Assembly: GCA_024685135.1 (NCBI GenBank)
Contig: JAIKWA010000034.1
Span: 1-36,525, forward strand
Direction of reading: 5' to 3'
Source: Saccharofermentans sp.
GTDB taxonomy: Bacteria; Bacillota; Clostridia; Saccharofermentanales; Saccharofermentanaceae
Length of the DNA: 36,525 bases
Part shown: positions 15,995-25,206 of the stretch, piece by piece
Layout of the letters: the number at the start of each line of letters is the position of its first letter
Numbering within the stretch: position 1 is the first letter of the stretch
Program-made: the position numbers and the translations under genes
Notes under the pieces: model-generated
The model's input: the letters and a program-made list of their open reading frames with translations, nothing else
What the model was told of the DNA's origin: nothing
The model's database searches: none

Positions 15995-17886
15995 GAGTAA
16001 CCTACAGGGAACAGATATTCTCCGCGCTCAATTCCGGCAACATTCTCGTAGTAAGGCATAGGAAGTGTTCCGGTGTATTCAGCTTCACCTGCAAGGCAGT
16101 TTGCTATAGCAGTGCCGCCCGTGCTTCCTGGGAGGTAGCACATGATTATGGAATCCCAATCGTCCATATAGTCGTCGATTATCACGTTTCTGCCTGCGAC
16201 GATAAGAGTGATGGTCGGAACGTCAGATGCAGCAGCAAGTTCGATATCTGCCCGGCTGTCCAATCCGAGAGCTCCTGTTACAGACAGGTCCTCGGTATCG
16301 CCGAGCCACTCCGCATATGGGCGCTCACCTACGCAAAGGACAACATAGTCGCTGTTCATGATCTCTTCTTTGTCTGTAGTTATCGTCCAATTATGCTCCT
16401 CTGCCATCTCCTCCAAACCTTCGAGGATAGTGGTGCAATTCGGAACAAACTTCATGCCTCCGATATCGCTGTCACACATACCGGTCCAGGTGTATGTCCA
16501 GCCGCCGCAAAGAACGCCTGTATCGTCTGCTGCAGGGCCTGAGACATAGATAAGTGAACCATCGGGTATTACAAGACCTGCATCGTCCTTGAGAGGCACC
16601 AGGGACTCTTCTGCGAGCCTTAATGCGAGATCGTAAGAATATTCTTCGCAAGCAACAGGCTCTATATCATCCAGGTATGGATCTTCAATAAGGCCTGCAT
16701 CTATCTTAAGCTGAATGATCCTTGTAACAGCTTCGTCTATACGCTCCATGGGTATCCTGCCGTCTTCTGCAGCGGCGATGATTATGTCTACGCACTCGTC
16801 GTAAGCATAGGGTTCCATCAGCATATCGCAGCCTGCATTGATGCAGTTTATTACCTGCTCTTCAAGCGAAGTGCCTGAGATGTTATGTATGGATTCCCAG
16901 TCGCTCAAGATTACGCCCTCAAAGCCGAGTTCGTTTCTCAATCTGGAGATAAGCTCTGCGTTCTCGTGCATCTTTACTCCGTTAAGAGATGAGTGTGAGA
17001 GCATTATGGACTGTGCGCCCGCTTCGATCTGAGCCTGGTAGATAGCAAGATTTGCTTCTATCTGTTCTTCTGTCATCTGAGCGTCGCCTCTGTCTATAAG
17101 CCTTGTAACATCTGATGCTTCACCCGTGCCGTAGACGGTATAACCGTCACCTATGAAGTGCTTGGGGCAAGCTACAACGCCTGCTTCAACAAGGCCTTCA
17201 GTATATGCTGCCGCAAGCTCAGATACGATCTCGGGCTCTGATGAATAAGACTCATATGTCCTGCCCCATCTGGGATCTCTTGCAACTGCAACGCAGGGTG
17301 CAAAATTCCAGATCATGTTGGACGGCATGATGTCGTTGCCTACGACTATACCCATCTGTCTTGCGCCCTCTACATCTCTTGTTGCACCGATGTTTATATT
17401 GTGCGGGAAGATAACAGTGTCAGAGGAGAAGTTAACTCCATGCACGGAATCCTGTCCGTAGATATAAGGGATCGCCGCATCTGACATCAGAGCGCCCGTC
17501 TGAAGCTCGTCTATTACGTCGTTCCATTCCTCTGTTGAGAAAGGGTTATCGTAGTGAGACAGCACAGAGCCATAACAGTTCTGCTCCATATCCTCCTGAT
17601 CCACTTCAGTGATGTTACACTGCACCATCTGATCAGCCTTCTGCTCTAGTGTAAGAGATGCCGTGATCTCCTCTGCCGTCATGCCGGCATACATATTAAG
17701 ATCTATCTCTATATCAGCTTCTGTTTCTGTAGGTTCAGAAGTCTCCTGTGACTCAGAGACCGAGGCTTCCGATTCAGCGGTTACAGCGGTCTCTTCGGTC
17801 TGCATAAGTGCCTCGAGCTGCTCACAGGATGTAAGCGATAATAGAAGAGATGCACTTAAGGATAAAGCGATGATTTTGCGGTTCAT
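15982..17886 (-). CDS. Glycoside hydrolase family 3 lipoprotein, probable exo-beta-glucosidase
   Basis: About 634 residues from the ATG at 17886 (GGGGGACAGGA upstream); a further in-frame ATG at 17919 has no ribosome binding site and would spoil the signal. Signal MNRKIIALSLSASLLLSLTSC has lipobox LTSC, followed by a Ser/Thr/Glu-rich linker (about 30-60). The GH3 N-domain has RDPRWGR, CPKHFIGDG and GVILSDW with the nucleophile Asp329; the C-domain has VGERPYAEWLGD, whose second Glu (526) matches the acid/base position of the barley ExoI type. Extracellular, membrane-tethered beta-glucan or cello-oligosaccharide hydrolysis is the likely job. Followed by the HAD gene. Confidence 0.9.
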   Translation of the reverse strand: MNRKIIALSLSASLLLSLTSCEQLEALMQTEETAVTAESEASVSESQETSEPTETEADIEIDLNMYAGMTAEEITASLTLEQKADQMVQCNITEVDQEDMEQNCYGSVLSHYDNPFSTEEWNDVIDELQTGALMSDAAIPYIYGQDSVHGVNFSSDTVIFPHNINIGATRDVEGARQMGIVVGNDIMPSNMIWNFAPCVAVARDPRWGRTYESYSSEPEIVSELAAAYTEGLVEAGVVACPKHFIGDGYTVYGTGEASDVTRLIDRGDAQMTEEQIEANLAIYQAQIEAGAQSIMLSHSSLNGVKMHENAELISRLRNELGFEGVILSDWESIHNISGTSLEEQVINCINAGCDMLMEPYAYDECVDIIIAAAEDGRIPMERIDEAVTRIIQLKIDAGLIEDPYLDDIEPVACEEYSYDLALRLAEESLVPLKDDAGLVIPDGSLIYVSGPAADDTGVLCGGWTYTWTGMCDSDIGGMKFVPNCTTILEGLEEMAEEHNWTITTDKEEIMNSDYVVLCVGERPYAEWLGDTEDLSVTGALGLDSRADIELAAASDVPTITLIVAGRNVIIDDYMDDWDSIIMCYLPGSTGGTAIANCLAGEAEYTGTLPMPYYENVAGIERGEYLFPVGYSCVQ

Positions 17887-17963
17887 ATCCTGTCCCCCGT
17901 TTATGTAAAGTGTAATCATTCTATATTTATATCAGCCATTGTTCAACGATTTATTTACAAACA

Positions 17964-17995
17964 AAAGGAGTTGTCTTACTTAAGGCAACTCCTTT
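17964..17995 (-). terminator. Rho-independent terminator of the solute-binding lipoprotein gene
   Basis: AAAGGAGTTG and CAACTCCTTT pair perfectly over 10 bp around a 12-base loop; the minus strand continues TGTTTGTAAAT. It lies 23 bases past the stop at 18019. Confidence 0.82.
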
Positions 17996-18018
17996 GTGAT
18001 ATTAATCGCTGTTATGTA

Positions 18019-20424
18019 TTATCCGCGCTCGTCTAATATCGTCTGAACTCTGTCTTGCATTATCTGCGTAACTTCGCTCAAATCCTTCTGGCCTGAGAAG
18101 TAAGCGGGCATCTCCTCTGTGAGGATCACAGAGATCGAAGCATCACCAGAAACACTGTAGGAAACTGAATTGCAGATATCTTCATATCTTTCTACATCTT
18201 CCTCAGTGAAGTCATATTCTTCTGCCATCCAGGCATTGTCAGCATTGGAATCCAAAGAATCCAAGAGGAGTTGTGCGCTCGCATCAAATGCTGTTCTGCT
18301 TATAGGATTCTCTCCGGTATCGGCTAATGCGGTCTGGCACTCCTCTGACAAGAGAACACTGACAAAATCCCAGCATGCATCAACATCGATAGCCTGAGCA
18401 GAGATCGCAAAGGATGAAGAAGCAATAAATCCTGGGCCTCTTCCGTCTACTGAAGGGCCGCCGTAAACTCCTGTTGCAGCACCGTCAATCGAACGGATGT
18501 TGTCGTAGTAGCCAACAATACTGGTTACCATAGCATCATAAGCAGCAGAGGAATCATCATACATCGGATCCGTATCATTCCAAGAGATAGCATGCTCGCG
18601 CACATTATCCTTACAATACTCTGCCATAGCTGCAAATTCTTCAGACGAGAAATCAGCCTGGCCGTCCTTGATAAAGGTGTCATACATTGTATTAAACATT
18701 GAAACGAAGTAGATAGCCTGACCTGCAGTCTTAGGATCGGAACCATTGCAGTAATCATCTACGAAATCTTTGTACTCATCCAGAGTATAGCCTACGCCTG
18801 ACGCACCGGGATCACCCGCAGTCTGAATACCGCATACAGCAAAGCTTAAAGGCAACTGATAAAGTGCCTCACCGGTATAAGAAGCGTCGATGATATTCTT
18901 GAAGTAAGCGTCATCAGTAAGGGAAGCCGCCCTATCGGAAACATCCACAAGATAGTCTGAGTTGTTAAGCTGACCTAATGAAGCAGTGTTAAGGAGGATA
19001 TCAGGACCGTCGCCGTTCATGATATCTATCGCAAGCTGATCTGACAGGCTTGCCTGAGCACCATACATAACTGCCTCATAGTCGTCATTGGTTTCCATAG
19101 ACTCCCAATCGGTATCCTCAAAGGCATCATCCATGCTGTATCTTGATGAGAACTCGATGAAATAGTCATTATCAGCGTTGTTGTAATCCGCAATAGCAGA
19201 GAATACTGCATCGTTTGAATATCCGCCATAGGAGTAAAGCTCCAGGATCGTCTTGCCGGCATTAGGATTTGTCTCAGCCTTTGTGAACTTGATAATATAG
19301 TTGTCTGTTGTCTGCATCATTCCAAAAGGGCTGCTTGAATAGACAGTTGAGCTTAAGATGATATTGTCTCCTTCTATACCAACGATCTCAACGAAATTGG
19401 AAAAAAACGTTCTGCTGACAGCACAGTAATCAGCATCTACAACAAGCTCATTTTCACCTGTCGTAACATCGAGCTTGGATATACCTTCTGAGGTTACATA
19501 ATAGTTGTTTCCGTCTTCAGCTGCATAGACATCGGAGATATCACCATTATTAGCCCATGAATATGTTCCTGAAGTATCCGCTTCAATTGCCTTTGTATTC
19601 GCATTAAGGATGTATGCTGTGTCCATATCTCCGGAGGTCGAGCAAAGAATAAGATATCTTCCCTCTTCGATCCTTATCATACCGGGGATATCGCCTACTT
19701 CAACCTCAGGTTCAAGATCAAGTATAACGTCGTCGCCATCTGCCGTTACCAAACGGATCTTGTAGAACGCTTCGTCTTCGTATCCGTAGTATGTTTCGAT
19801 CGTATTACCGTCGAAGTGGAATGTACGTTCATAACTTGCATCGAATTCTGCCATTTCTTCAGATATATCTTCAATTGAGTTAGTATCCTCAGACAATTCA
19901 CCTGTCTCAGGATCGATAACAACAGGTGATGATTTTGAGTCGTAAGTCTGCATATCGTACTCGATAGTTTGGGCAATGAGCTTGCCGTCTACAACATCAA
20001 AGCCTGAGATATATGAAGTCTCACTTATAAATTCAGACATATCAAAGGATTTGGTGATCTCAAAAGTGTTCATGTCATAGCCTAAGATCTTTAAGACAGC
20101 AAACTTTGAAGCATCATCGTGCTCCCAATCGAAATCTTCAGGCATTCTAAGCTGTCCGTTGAAACAAACAAAATAAGTATCTCCGATAACTCCCAGAGAG
20201 CTAACCTCAGAATAATCGTACTCTTTAAGATCTCCGACTTCAGGAGTAGGATCGAGCTTGGACTGCTCTACCGTGTACCAAGGATCATCCGCACTGATCG
20301 TCTCGCCCCTACGGGTGCCATCAGTCGTACCTGAATTATCCTTATTGCAGGCAGCCATACTGAGTATCATGGCTCCGGCAATACTTACACATGCCGCTTT
20401 CTTTAGAATCTGTTTTAATCTCAT
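18019..20424 (-). CDS. Two-domain solute-binding lipoprotein (N-terminal propeller-like region plus SBP_bac_1-like domain)
   Basis: 801 residues. Signal peptide with lipobox MAAC (Cys26). Residues about 65-385 are beta-rich with repeating blocks such as GFDVVDGKLIAQT, RYLILCS and ISDVYAAEDGNNYYV that look like a beta-propeller. From about 390 (KTILELYSYGGYSNDAVFSAI) the sequence follows a type 1 extracellular solute-binding protein: DILLNTASLGQLNNSDYLVDVS, a mid-lobe and a C-terminal FAISAQAIDVDACWDFVSVLL block. The whole protein is very acidic. Normal SBPs are about 400-550 residues; here the N-terminal domain doubles that. No ABC permease or ATPase is next to it. Ribosome binding site GGGAGG. 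Likely an extracellular sugar-binding or sensing protein. Confidence 0.8.
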   Translation of the reverse strand: MRLKQILKKAACVSIAGAMILSMAACNKDNSGTTDGTRRGETISADDPWYTVEQSKLDPTPEVGDLKEYDYSEVSSLGVIGDTYFVCFNGQLRMPEDFDWEHDDASKFAVLKILGYDMNTFEITKSFDMSEFISETSYISGFDVVDGKLIAQTIEYDMQTYDSKSSPVVIDPETGELSEDTNSIEDISEEMAEFDASYERTFHFDGNTIETYYGYEDEAFYKIRLVTADGDDVILDLEPEVEVGDIPGMIRIEEGRYLILCSTSGDMDTAYILNANTKAIEADTSGTYSWANNGDISDVYAAEDGNNYYVTSEGISKLDVTTGENELVVDADYCAVSRTFFSNFVEIVGIEGDNIILSSTVYSSSPFGMMQTTDNYIIKFTKAETNPNAGKTILELYSYGGYSNDAVFSAIADYNNADNDYFIEFSSRYSMDDAFEDTDWESMETNDDYEAVMYGAQASLSDQLAIDIMNGDGPDILLNTASLGQLNNSDYLVDVSDRAASLTDDAYFKNIIDASYTGEALYQLPLSFAVCGIQTAGDPGASGVGYTLDEYKDFVDDYCNGSDPKTAGQAIYFVSMFNTMYDTFIKDGQADFSSEEFAAMAEYCKDNVREHAISWNDTDPMYDDSSAAYDAMVTSIVGYYDNIRSIDGAATGVYGGPSVDGRGPGFIASSSFAISAQAIDVDACWDFVSVLLSEECQTALADTGENPISRTAFDASAQLLLDSLDSNADNAWMAEEYDFTEEDVERYEDICNSVSYSVSGDASISVILTEEMPAYFSGQKDLSEVTQIMQDRVQTILDERG

Positions 20425-20449
20425 ACATTATCCTCCCAATGATGAATAA

Positions 20450-20483
20450 TATAAGGATACTAAAAACATTTAGTATCCTTATA
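20450..20483. promoter_or_regulatory. Perfect 15-bp inverted repeat between aconitase and lipoprotein genes
   Basis: TATAAGGATACTAAA (20450-20464), loop AACA, TTTAGTATCCTTATA (20469-20483). On the minus strand it is followed by TTATTCATC, a weak T-tract, so it may be the aconitase terminator. It also overlaps a possible -10 (GATACT) of the lipoprotein gene with TTGCCA as -35, so an operator is possible too. Two 11-bp direct repeats (AATTTAATGGC, AATTTAGTGGC) lie next to it at about 20486-20507. Confidence 0.6.
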
Positions 20484-20516
20484 ACAATTTAATGGCAATT
20501 TAGTGGCAAAAGAATC

Positions 20517-22814
20517 TTATTTCTGCCTGTTAAAGTTAATGAGACAACCGTCTAAGATTATCTTACGCTCACGGTCCGTAAGGTCGCCAAGTGTAAGAGT
20601 AAACTCTTGAGTCTTACCATCCTTTATTGCATATGCCTTGATGATCTCTTCTTTGGTCTCAACAGCTTCTCTGATGCCGGGCAGATAGATGTAATCGAGG
20701 TTTGCAAACGGGAGATCACCCTTCTCGATAAGAAGGGGGAGCATACCCCAGTTGATGAGGTTGGAACGGTATCTCTTTGTTGCGTATTCGTTGGCGATAT
20801 TAGCCCATCCGCCTAATACCTTCTGGCAGGAAGCGGCCTGTTCTCTTGCTGAACCGTCACCCGGCTTTACTGCAAAGATAGTAGAACCGAAGCCGATGGT
20901 ATCTGTTGTAGCCTCACCGAAATCAAGGACAGTCTTAGCAGTATGTACGATGTCCTTAAGACCCTCGATCGCATGGCAAGGATGCTCACCTGCTACAAGT
21001 GCCGCCTCTGCCTTCTGGATATTCTTTGCGCGGCCTACATATTCAGGGTCCTTACGTGACAATGTAAACTCAGCAAGTCCCAGGGGATTTGATCTGTAAG
21101 AAGATGTCTCACCTGAAGGGATGAGCTCGTCTGTTGTGGTAACGGGATCGTGGATCTCGGATACTACCTGTAAGAGGAGATTCTCAGGGAGCTTCTCCAT
21201 CTTAGGCCAGTCCTTGATGTTAGGTCCGAACTGAAGCTGGGTATCGGGATCTGCAACGCCCTTTGAGTCGAAGACTCTGTTAGCATAGATAGCACTGTCG
21301 AAGTGATAAACATGCTCTCTGAATTCGCCGTCAAACTCTGTTGCAGGTGTAAGGAATCCCTTGTTTGCTGCAGTAGCGGCGATGGATCTTGCATCCATGA
21401 GCGCAACGGAGCTGATCTGTCCGTTCTGTACCTTGGAGCCTTCTCTGTTGGGGAAGTTACGTGTTGAGTGTCTTATGGAGAATGCGTTGTTTGCAGGTGT
21501 GTCGCCTGCACCGAAGCAAGGTCCGCAGAATGCAGTCTTGAGGATGGTTCCTGTCTCGAGGAGCTCGGCTGCAACGCCGTTTCTCATAAGTTCCATGTAG
21601 ATAGGTGTGGATGCGGGATAGATGGACATCGTGAACTTGTCAGAACCGATAAACTTACCCTTCATGATGTCAGCTGCAGCGCAGATATTCTCATATCCGC
21701 CGCCTGCGCAGCCTGCGATGATACCCTGATCGACAAGGAGCTTGCCGTCAACGATCTTATCCATAAGTGAATATTCGATCTTGTCGCCGAAGGATACCTT
21801 GGCTCTCTCTTCTGTCTCGTGGAGCATCTGCTCAACATTGGCATTTACGAAGTCGATCTCGTATGCGATGGAAGGATGGAAAGGCATAGCGATCATAGGC
21901 CTTATTGTTGCAAGGTCAACCTTAACTACGCCGTCATAGTAAGCAAGATCTGCAGGCGCGAGCTTCCTGTAATCGCCCTTTCTGCCGTGGATCTCGAAGA
22001 ACTCTTCAGTCTTCTCATCTGTCTGCCAGATAGAAGACAGACATGTTGTCTCCGTGGTCATAACGTCAACGCCGATACGGAAATCTGCAGAAAGGCTTGC
22101 AACACCGGGACCTACGAATTCCATGACCTTGTTCTTAACATAACCTGACTTGAATACCTCGCCGATGATAGCGAGTGCAACGTCCTGAGGACCTACACCC
22201 TTAACGGGCTCGCCTGTGAGGTAGATAGCGACAACGTCAGGCATATTGATATCGTATGTCTGGCCCAAGAGCTGCTTAACGAGCTCAGGACCGCCCTCAC
22301 CCATTGCCATTGTACCGAGCGCACCGTATCTTGTATGTGAGTCAGATCCGAGGATCATGCCGCCGCATGTAGCGAGCATCTCACGTGCGAACTGGTGGAT
22401 AACTGCCTGATGGGGAGGTACATACATACCGCCGTACTTCTTGGCAGCAGTAAGACCGAACATGTGGTCATCTTCGTTGATAGTTCCTCCGACTGCACAA
22501 AGTGAGTTATGGCAATTGGTAAGCACATAAGGCATAGGGAACTTCTCAAGTCCCGATGCTCTTGCTGTCTGGATGATACCGACATAAGTAATATCGTGTG
22601 AGGTAAGCTTGTCGAACTTGATCTGGAGCTTATCCATGTTATCAGTAGTATTGTGATCCTTAAGGATGCCGTAAGCGATCGTTCCTTGCTTAGCTAATGA
22701 CTTATCTGCATCAAGTCCTGCTATAGCCTTGATCTGCTCTATTGCAGCATCGGAATCTTCGATGAGCTCTGTTCCCTTAACGAGCCAGGCACCTGCCTTT
22801 GTAGTAGAAATCAT
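20517..22814 (-). CDS. Aconitase-family hydratase
   Basis: 765 residues, the length of mitochondrial-type aconitases. Three cluster ligands are in place: Cys369 ([14 protein letters not shown]) and Cys430/Cys433 ([10 protein letters not shown]). [12 protein letters not shown] (156 onward) is the family's substrate-site motif. The swivel-domain site reads [12 protein letters not shown], keeping the catalytic Ser and Arg but changing the usual GSSREHA. Canonical GSCTN around the first ligand is also replaced. The expected reaction is reversible dehydration/hydration of citrate-isocitrate or a related tricarboxylic acid. No citrate synthase or isocitrate dehydrogenase gene is adjacent. Ribosome binding site AGAGGA. 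Its promoter is framed by a perfect inverted repeat. Confidence 0.88.
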   Translation of the reverse strand: MISTTKAGAWLVKGTELIEDSDAAIEQIKAIAGLDADKSLAKQGTIAYGILKDHNTTDNMDKLQIKFDKLTSHDITYVGIIQTARASGLEKFPMPYVLTNCHNSLCAVGGTINEDDHMFGLTAAKKYGGMYVPPHQAVIHQFAREMLATCGGMILGSDSHTRYGALGTMAMGEGGPELVKQLLGQTYDINMPDVVAIYLTGEPVKGVGPQDVALAIIGEVFKSGYVKNKVMEFVGPGVASLSADFRIGVDVMTTETTCLSSIWQTDEKTEEFFEIHGRKGDYRKLAPADLAYYDGVVKVDLATIRPMIAMPFHPSIAYEIDFVNANVEQMLHETEERAKVSFGDKIEYSLMDKIVDGKLLVDQGIIAGCAGGGYENICAAADIMKGKFIGSDKFTMSIYPASTPIYMELMRNGVAAELLETGTILKTAFCGPCFGAGDTPANNAFSIRHSTRNFPNREGSKVQNGQISSVALMDARSIAATAANKGFLTPATEFDGEFREHVYHFDSAIYANRVFDSKGVADPDTQLQFGPNIKDWPKMEKLPENLLLQVVSEIHDPVTTTDELIPSGETSSYRSNPLGLAEFTLSRKDPEYVGRAKNIQKAEAALVAGEHPCHAIEGLKDIVHTAKTVLDFGEATTDTIGFGSTIFAVKPGDGSAREQAASCQKVLGGWANIANEYATKRYRSNLINWGMLPLLIEKGDLPFANLDYIYLPGIREAVETKEEIIKAYAIKDGKTQEFTLTLGDLTDRERKIILDGCLINFNRQK

Positions 22815-22848
22815 AATCTCGTCCTCTTCTTATTAAATTTGCGCTCTA

Positions 22849-22877
22849 ATTATACAGGTTGATAAGGTCATAAACAA
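22849..22877 (-). promoter_or_regulatory. Promoter of the aconitase gene
   Basis: On the minus strand a perfect TATAAT (22849-22854) has TTGTTT (22872-22877) 17 bases upstream. The transcript would start about 28 bases before the ATG at 22814. The -35 lies in the loop of the inverted repeat at 22854-22892. Confidence 0.6.
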
Positions 22878-22892
22878 CAATTATCAACCTGT
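22854..22892. promoter_or_regulatory. Perfect 12-bp inverted repeat over the aconitase promoter, probable operator
   Basis: ACAGGTTGATAA (22854-22865), 15 bases, TTATCAACCTGT (22881-22892). Arm centres are 27 bases apart. One arm touches the -10 and the other lies just upstream of the -35. There is no T-run, so it is not a terminator. Confidence 0.65.
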
Positions 22893-22896
22893 CAAA

Positions 22897-22928
22897 ATAC
22901 AATAAAATAGCCCGGCATCAAGCCGGGC
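22897..22928 (-). terminator. Rho-independent terminator of the small membrane protein gene
   Basis: GCCCGGC (22910-22916), loop ATCAA, GCCGGGC (22922-22928); on the minus strand followed by TATTTTATTGTATTTT. It lies 22 bases past the stop at 22950. Confidence 0.88.
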
Positions 22929-22949
22929 GGACTTTCTATTTGTTTAATA

Positions 22950-23216
22950 TCAGCCTAAAACATCTGACAGATACATCATGGATCCCGTTGCCGCAGCGAT
23001 CGCGATGACTATCACTGAGATGATAACTACCAGGATCAGGCAGCAGAAATAAGATCTTGCGAAGTTCTTAACATTAACATTGCCGGTTCCGCCAAACGCA
23101 AATACGATAAGGCAGATAAGACCGATCAAAGGGATCGAGAACAAAAGCTCGTAACCGAAGTAACCCCACATTGATATCGGTCTGTGGCTCTCCGGGATCT
23201 GAATATTATTAGACAT
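22950..23216 (-). CDS. Small two-span membrane protein
   Basis: 88 residues. N-terminal NIQIPESHRPISMWGYFGYE is followed by two hydrophobic helices (about 25-44 and 56-78) separated by a short GGTGNVNVKNFARS loop. This resembles a group of small hypothetical membrane proteins common in Clostridia, whose function is unknown. Ribosome binding site AAGGAGGG; a TATAAT at about 23247-23252 may be its own -10. Its own terminator and probable promoter suggest it is transcribed alone. Confidence 0.75.
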   Translation of the reverse strand: MSNNIQIPESHRPISMWGYFGYELLFSIPLIGLICLIVFAFGGTGNVNVKNFARSYFCCLILVVIISVIVIAIAAATGSMMYLSDVLG

Positions 23217-23262
23217 AAGATAGCCCTCCTTAATTCTATATATTGGGATTATACATCAAATC

Positions 23263-23283
23263 CGCTTAACATTCACTTAAGCG
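23263..23283. repeat. 7-bp inverted repeat overlapping the kinase stop codon
   Basis: CGCTTAA and TTAAGCG pair around CATTCAC. The kinase stop codon is within the right arm. There is no T-run, so a terminator role is weak. Confidence 0.35.
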
Positions 23284-24458
23284 TCCATTATTATGACGAA
23301 TACTTTGTTGTACTCGCCTCCGAGCTCATACCTGTTCATATCGGGCTTTTGTACGAGCTTGACCTTAAAGCCGTGCATATCGCAGATCTTCTTTGTTATG
23401 GACAGTCCGAGGCCCGTGCCTCCGCTGCTCTTCCTGGACTTGTCGCCCATAACGAAGGGTTCGAACAGAGATTCTGCTATATCAGACGCTATCTTATTTC
23501 CGCTGTCGGCGATATATATCCTTCGGTCCTCGTACTCATCCCTTATAAACACGCCGATCTTCGTTCCCCTGGGATTATGCTTAACCGCATTTACGATAAG
23601 ATTTGTCACTACGCGTGAGAACTGGAGCTTGTCGGCATTTATAAATATGGATCCGTCAGGGATATCAACATCAAGCTCGTCTCCCGCGTCTTCTATATCG
23701 GTATAAAGAAACGCCGCCTGCTCACGCACGAGCTCGCATACATCGAGCTTCGCCTTGTCTATGGTAAAGCCTTCGCTGTCTAATTTAACGTAATCGAAAA
23801 GAAGGTTTACTATCTCGTTCATGCGCTCTGATTTATTGGTGATAGCCTCTAAGTATTCCTTCTGGTCTTCCGGTCTTACCATGCCTTCGTTTATCGCCTT
23901 GGCATAACCCGTAACCGTGGTCATGGGAGTCTTAAGATCGTGCACGATATCGGAGATCATGAGATATCTGGCTTTCTCTGTCTCCTCGTGTTCCTTCCTT
24001 ATCTCCTGGTCGAGCTTGGAGATCTCGGAAGAGACCATACCGGTATATGCAATAGCGCCTACCACATACGGCACTATCGCCATAACGAGGATCAGGAAGA
24101 GCACGAGGAGGAATACTGCCGTTGTCTTGATATCGAGGCTCTGCGCTGCGCCCTCCTCAAGCCTTAATCCATGTGTCATCTCGATAACCAGATAATCCAC
24201 CAGGCTTCTTAAGGTCGGGAAAAGAACGCTGATCAGCCTTAACGCCAGCACGATCAAGAGGAATAGTATACCTACGAGGACAGAGCCCAGGTCCATATTT
24301 TCGAGCATGCCGATACGAGGCGCTGCAATGTCCATCGCTATCGGCAGAGCGACTTTGTTGATAAACAGGAACACGAGATACTCGATCACCGCAACGATGG
24401 ATATCGTTATGATGAACCTGCTTATCAGGATACGCCGAAGACCTGTCTGTCTGTTCAT
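23277..24458 (-). CDS. Membrane sensor histidine kinase
   Basis: 393 residues. Three or four hydrophobic segments (about 11-33, 58-80, 112-140) with only short outside loops, so it may sense membrane or cell-wall stress. The H-box MISDIVHDLKTPMTTVTGYA has His173, the N-box NLIVNAVKHNPRGT, the G1 box ADSGNKI and the G2 box GTGLGLSI. The HDLKTP spelling is typical of VanS/PhoR-like kinases. The start overlaps the response regulator's stop by four bases (ATGA), so the two are coupled. No separate periplasmic sensory domain. Confidence 0.95.
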   Translation of the reverse strand: MNRQTGLRRILISRFIITISIVAVIEYLVFLFINKVALPIAMDIAAPRIGMLENMDLGSVLVGILFLLIVLALRLISVLFPTLRSLVDYLVIEMTHGLRLEEGAAQSLDIKTTAVFLLVLFLILVMAIVPYVVGAIAYTGMVSSEISKLDQEIRKEHEETEKARYLMISDIVHDLKTPMTTVTGYAKAINEGMVRPEDQKEYLEAITNKSERMNEIVNLLFDYVKLDSEGFTIDKAKLDVCELVREQAAFLYTDIEDAGDELDVDIPDGSIFINADKLQFSRVVTNLIVNAVKHNPRGTKIGVFIRDEYEDRRIYIADSGNKIASDIAESLFEPFVMGDKSRKSSGGTGLGLSITKKICDMHGFKVKLVQKPDMNRYELGGEYNKVFVIIMDA

Positions 24459-25147
24459 TTGCTCTCCAATCTGTATCCCAAACCGCGCATGGTCTTGATG
24501 TATTTATTGGGATCTTCGTCAAGCTTTGTGCGGAGCTTGCTTACGGCGACCATGATGTTGTTGTCTGAGGCGAAGAAGTCATCCTCCCACGCATATTCGT
24601 ATATCTGCTGCTTGGTGAACACCTTGCCGGGATTAGTCATGAACAGCTCCATCATCTTAAACTCGACCGAGGTAAGTTCTATGGTATCCCCCGCCTTAAC
24701 AAGAGAGCACTTGTCCTTGTCGAGCTCGAGATCTCTGACCTTTATTATCTCTTCTTTCTTATCACTTATACCGGAGCCGAGATCGTAGTATCTGCGCATA
24801 AAGGCCTTTACTCTTGCAGTGACCTCCAACGGATTAAACGGCTTGCTGATGTAATCGTCGGCGCCTAAGTTGAGTCCTAATATCCTCTCGCTGTCGGCAG
24901 TCCTTGCCGATATTATCATTACGGGGATATTGCTCTCCTGTCTTAAATGCTTAAGGACATTGAGGCCGTCCATGCCCGGCATCATGATGTCGAGCAGGCA
25001 CATATCGGGTTTGCATGTCTTGAGGAGCTCCATGACTTCGAGTCCGTTTGATGCTTCTACTATCTTAAAACCTTCATTCTCGAGATAGAGCTTTAACAGA
25101 TTTCTTATCTCTTTCTCATCGTCTGCAACTAATATCTTGTATTCCAT
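24455..25147 (-). CDS. OmpR/PhoB-family response regulator
   Basis: 230 residues. Receiver domain (1-120) with acidic pocket DDE at 9-11, phosphorylated Asp53 in LLDIMMPGMDG and Lys102 in ISKPF. The C-terminal winged helix (135-230) has ELTSVEFKMMELFMTNPG, IYEYAWEDDFFASDNNIMVAVSK in two blocks and IKTMRGLGYRLE, giving the VanR-like subgroup. It pairs with the kinase just downstream. Probable targets are the AACCTTAAC boxes at 26170-26211 before the neighbouring DUF975 gene and perhaps its own promoter at 25207-25241. Confidence 0.95.
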   Translation of the reverse strand: MEYKILVADDEKEIRNLLKLYLENEGFKIVEASNGLEVMELLKTCKPDMCLLDIMMPGMDGLNVLKHLRQESNIPVMIISARTADSERILGLNLGADDYISKPFNPLEVTARVKAFMRRYYDLGSGISDKKEEIIKVRDLELDKDKCSLVKAGDTIELTSVEFKMMELFMTNPGKVFTKQQIYEYAWEDDFFASDNNIMVAVSKLRTKLDEDPNKYIKTMRGLGYRLESK

Positions 25148-25179
25148 ATCATCCTCTGAACATAATGGATATTGAGACA

Positions 25180-25199
25180 GCCGGCAATTACTTGCCGGC
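25180..25199. repeat. Perfect 8-bp hairpin between DUF975 and response regulator genes
   Basis: GCCGGCAA, loop TTAC, TTGCCGGC. No T-run follows on the minus strand. It may end the DUF975 transcript weakly or be part of the response regulator's 5' leader if the promoter at 25207 is used. Confidence 0.6.
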
Positions 25200-25206
25200 C
25201 ATCTCT

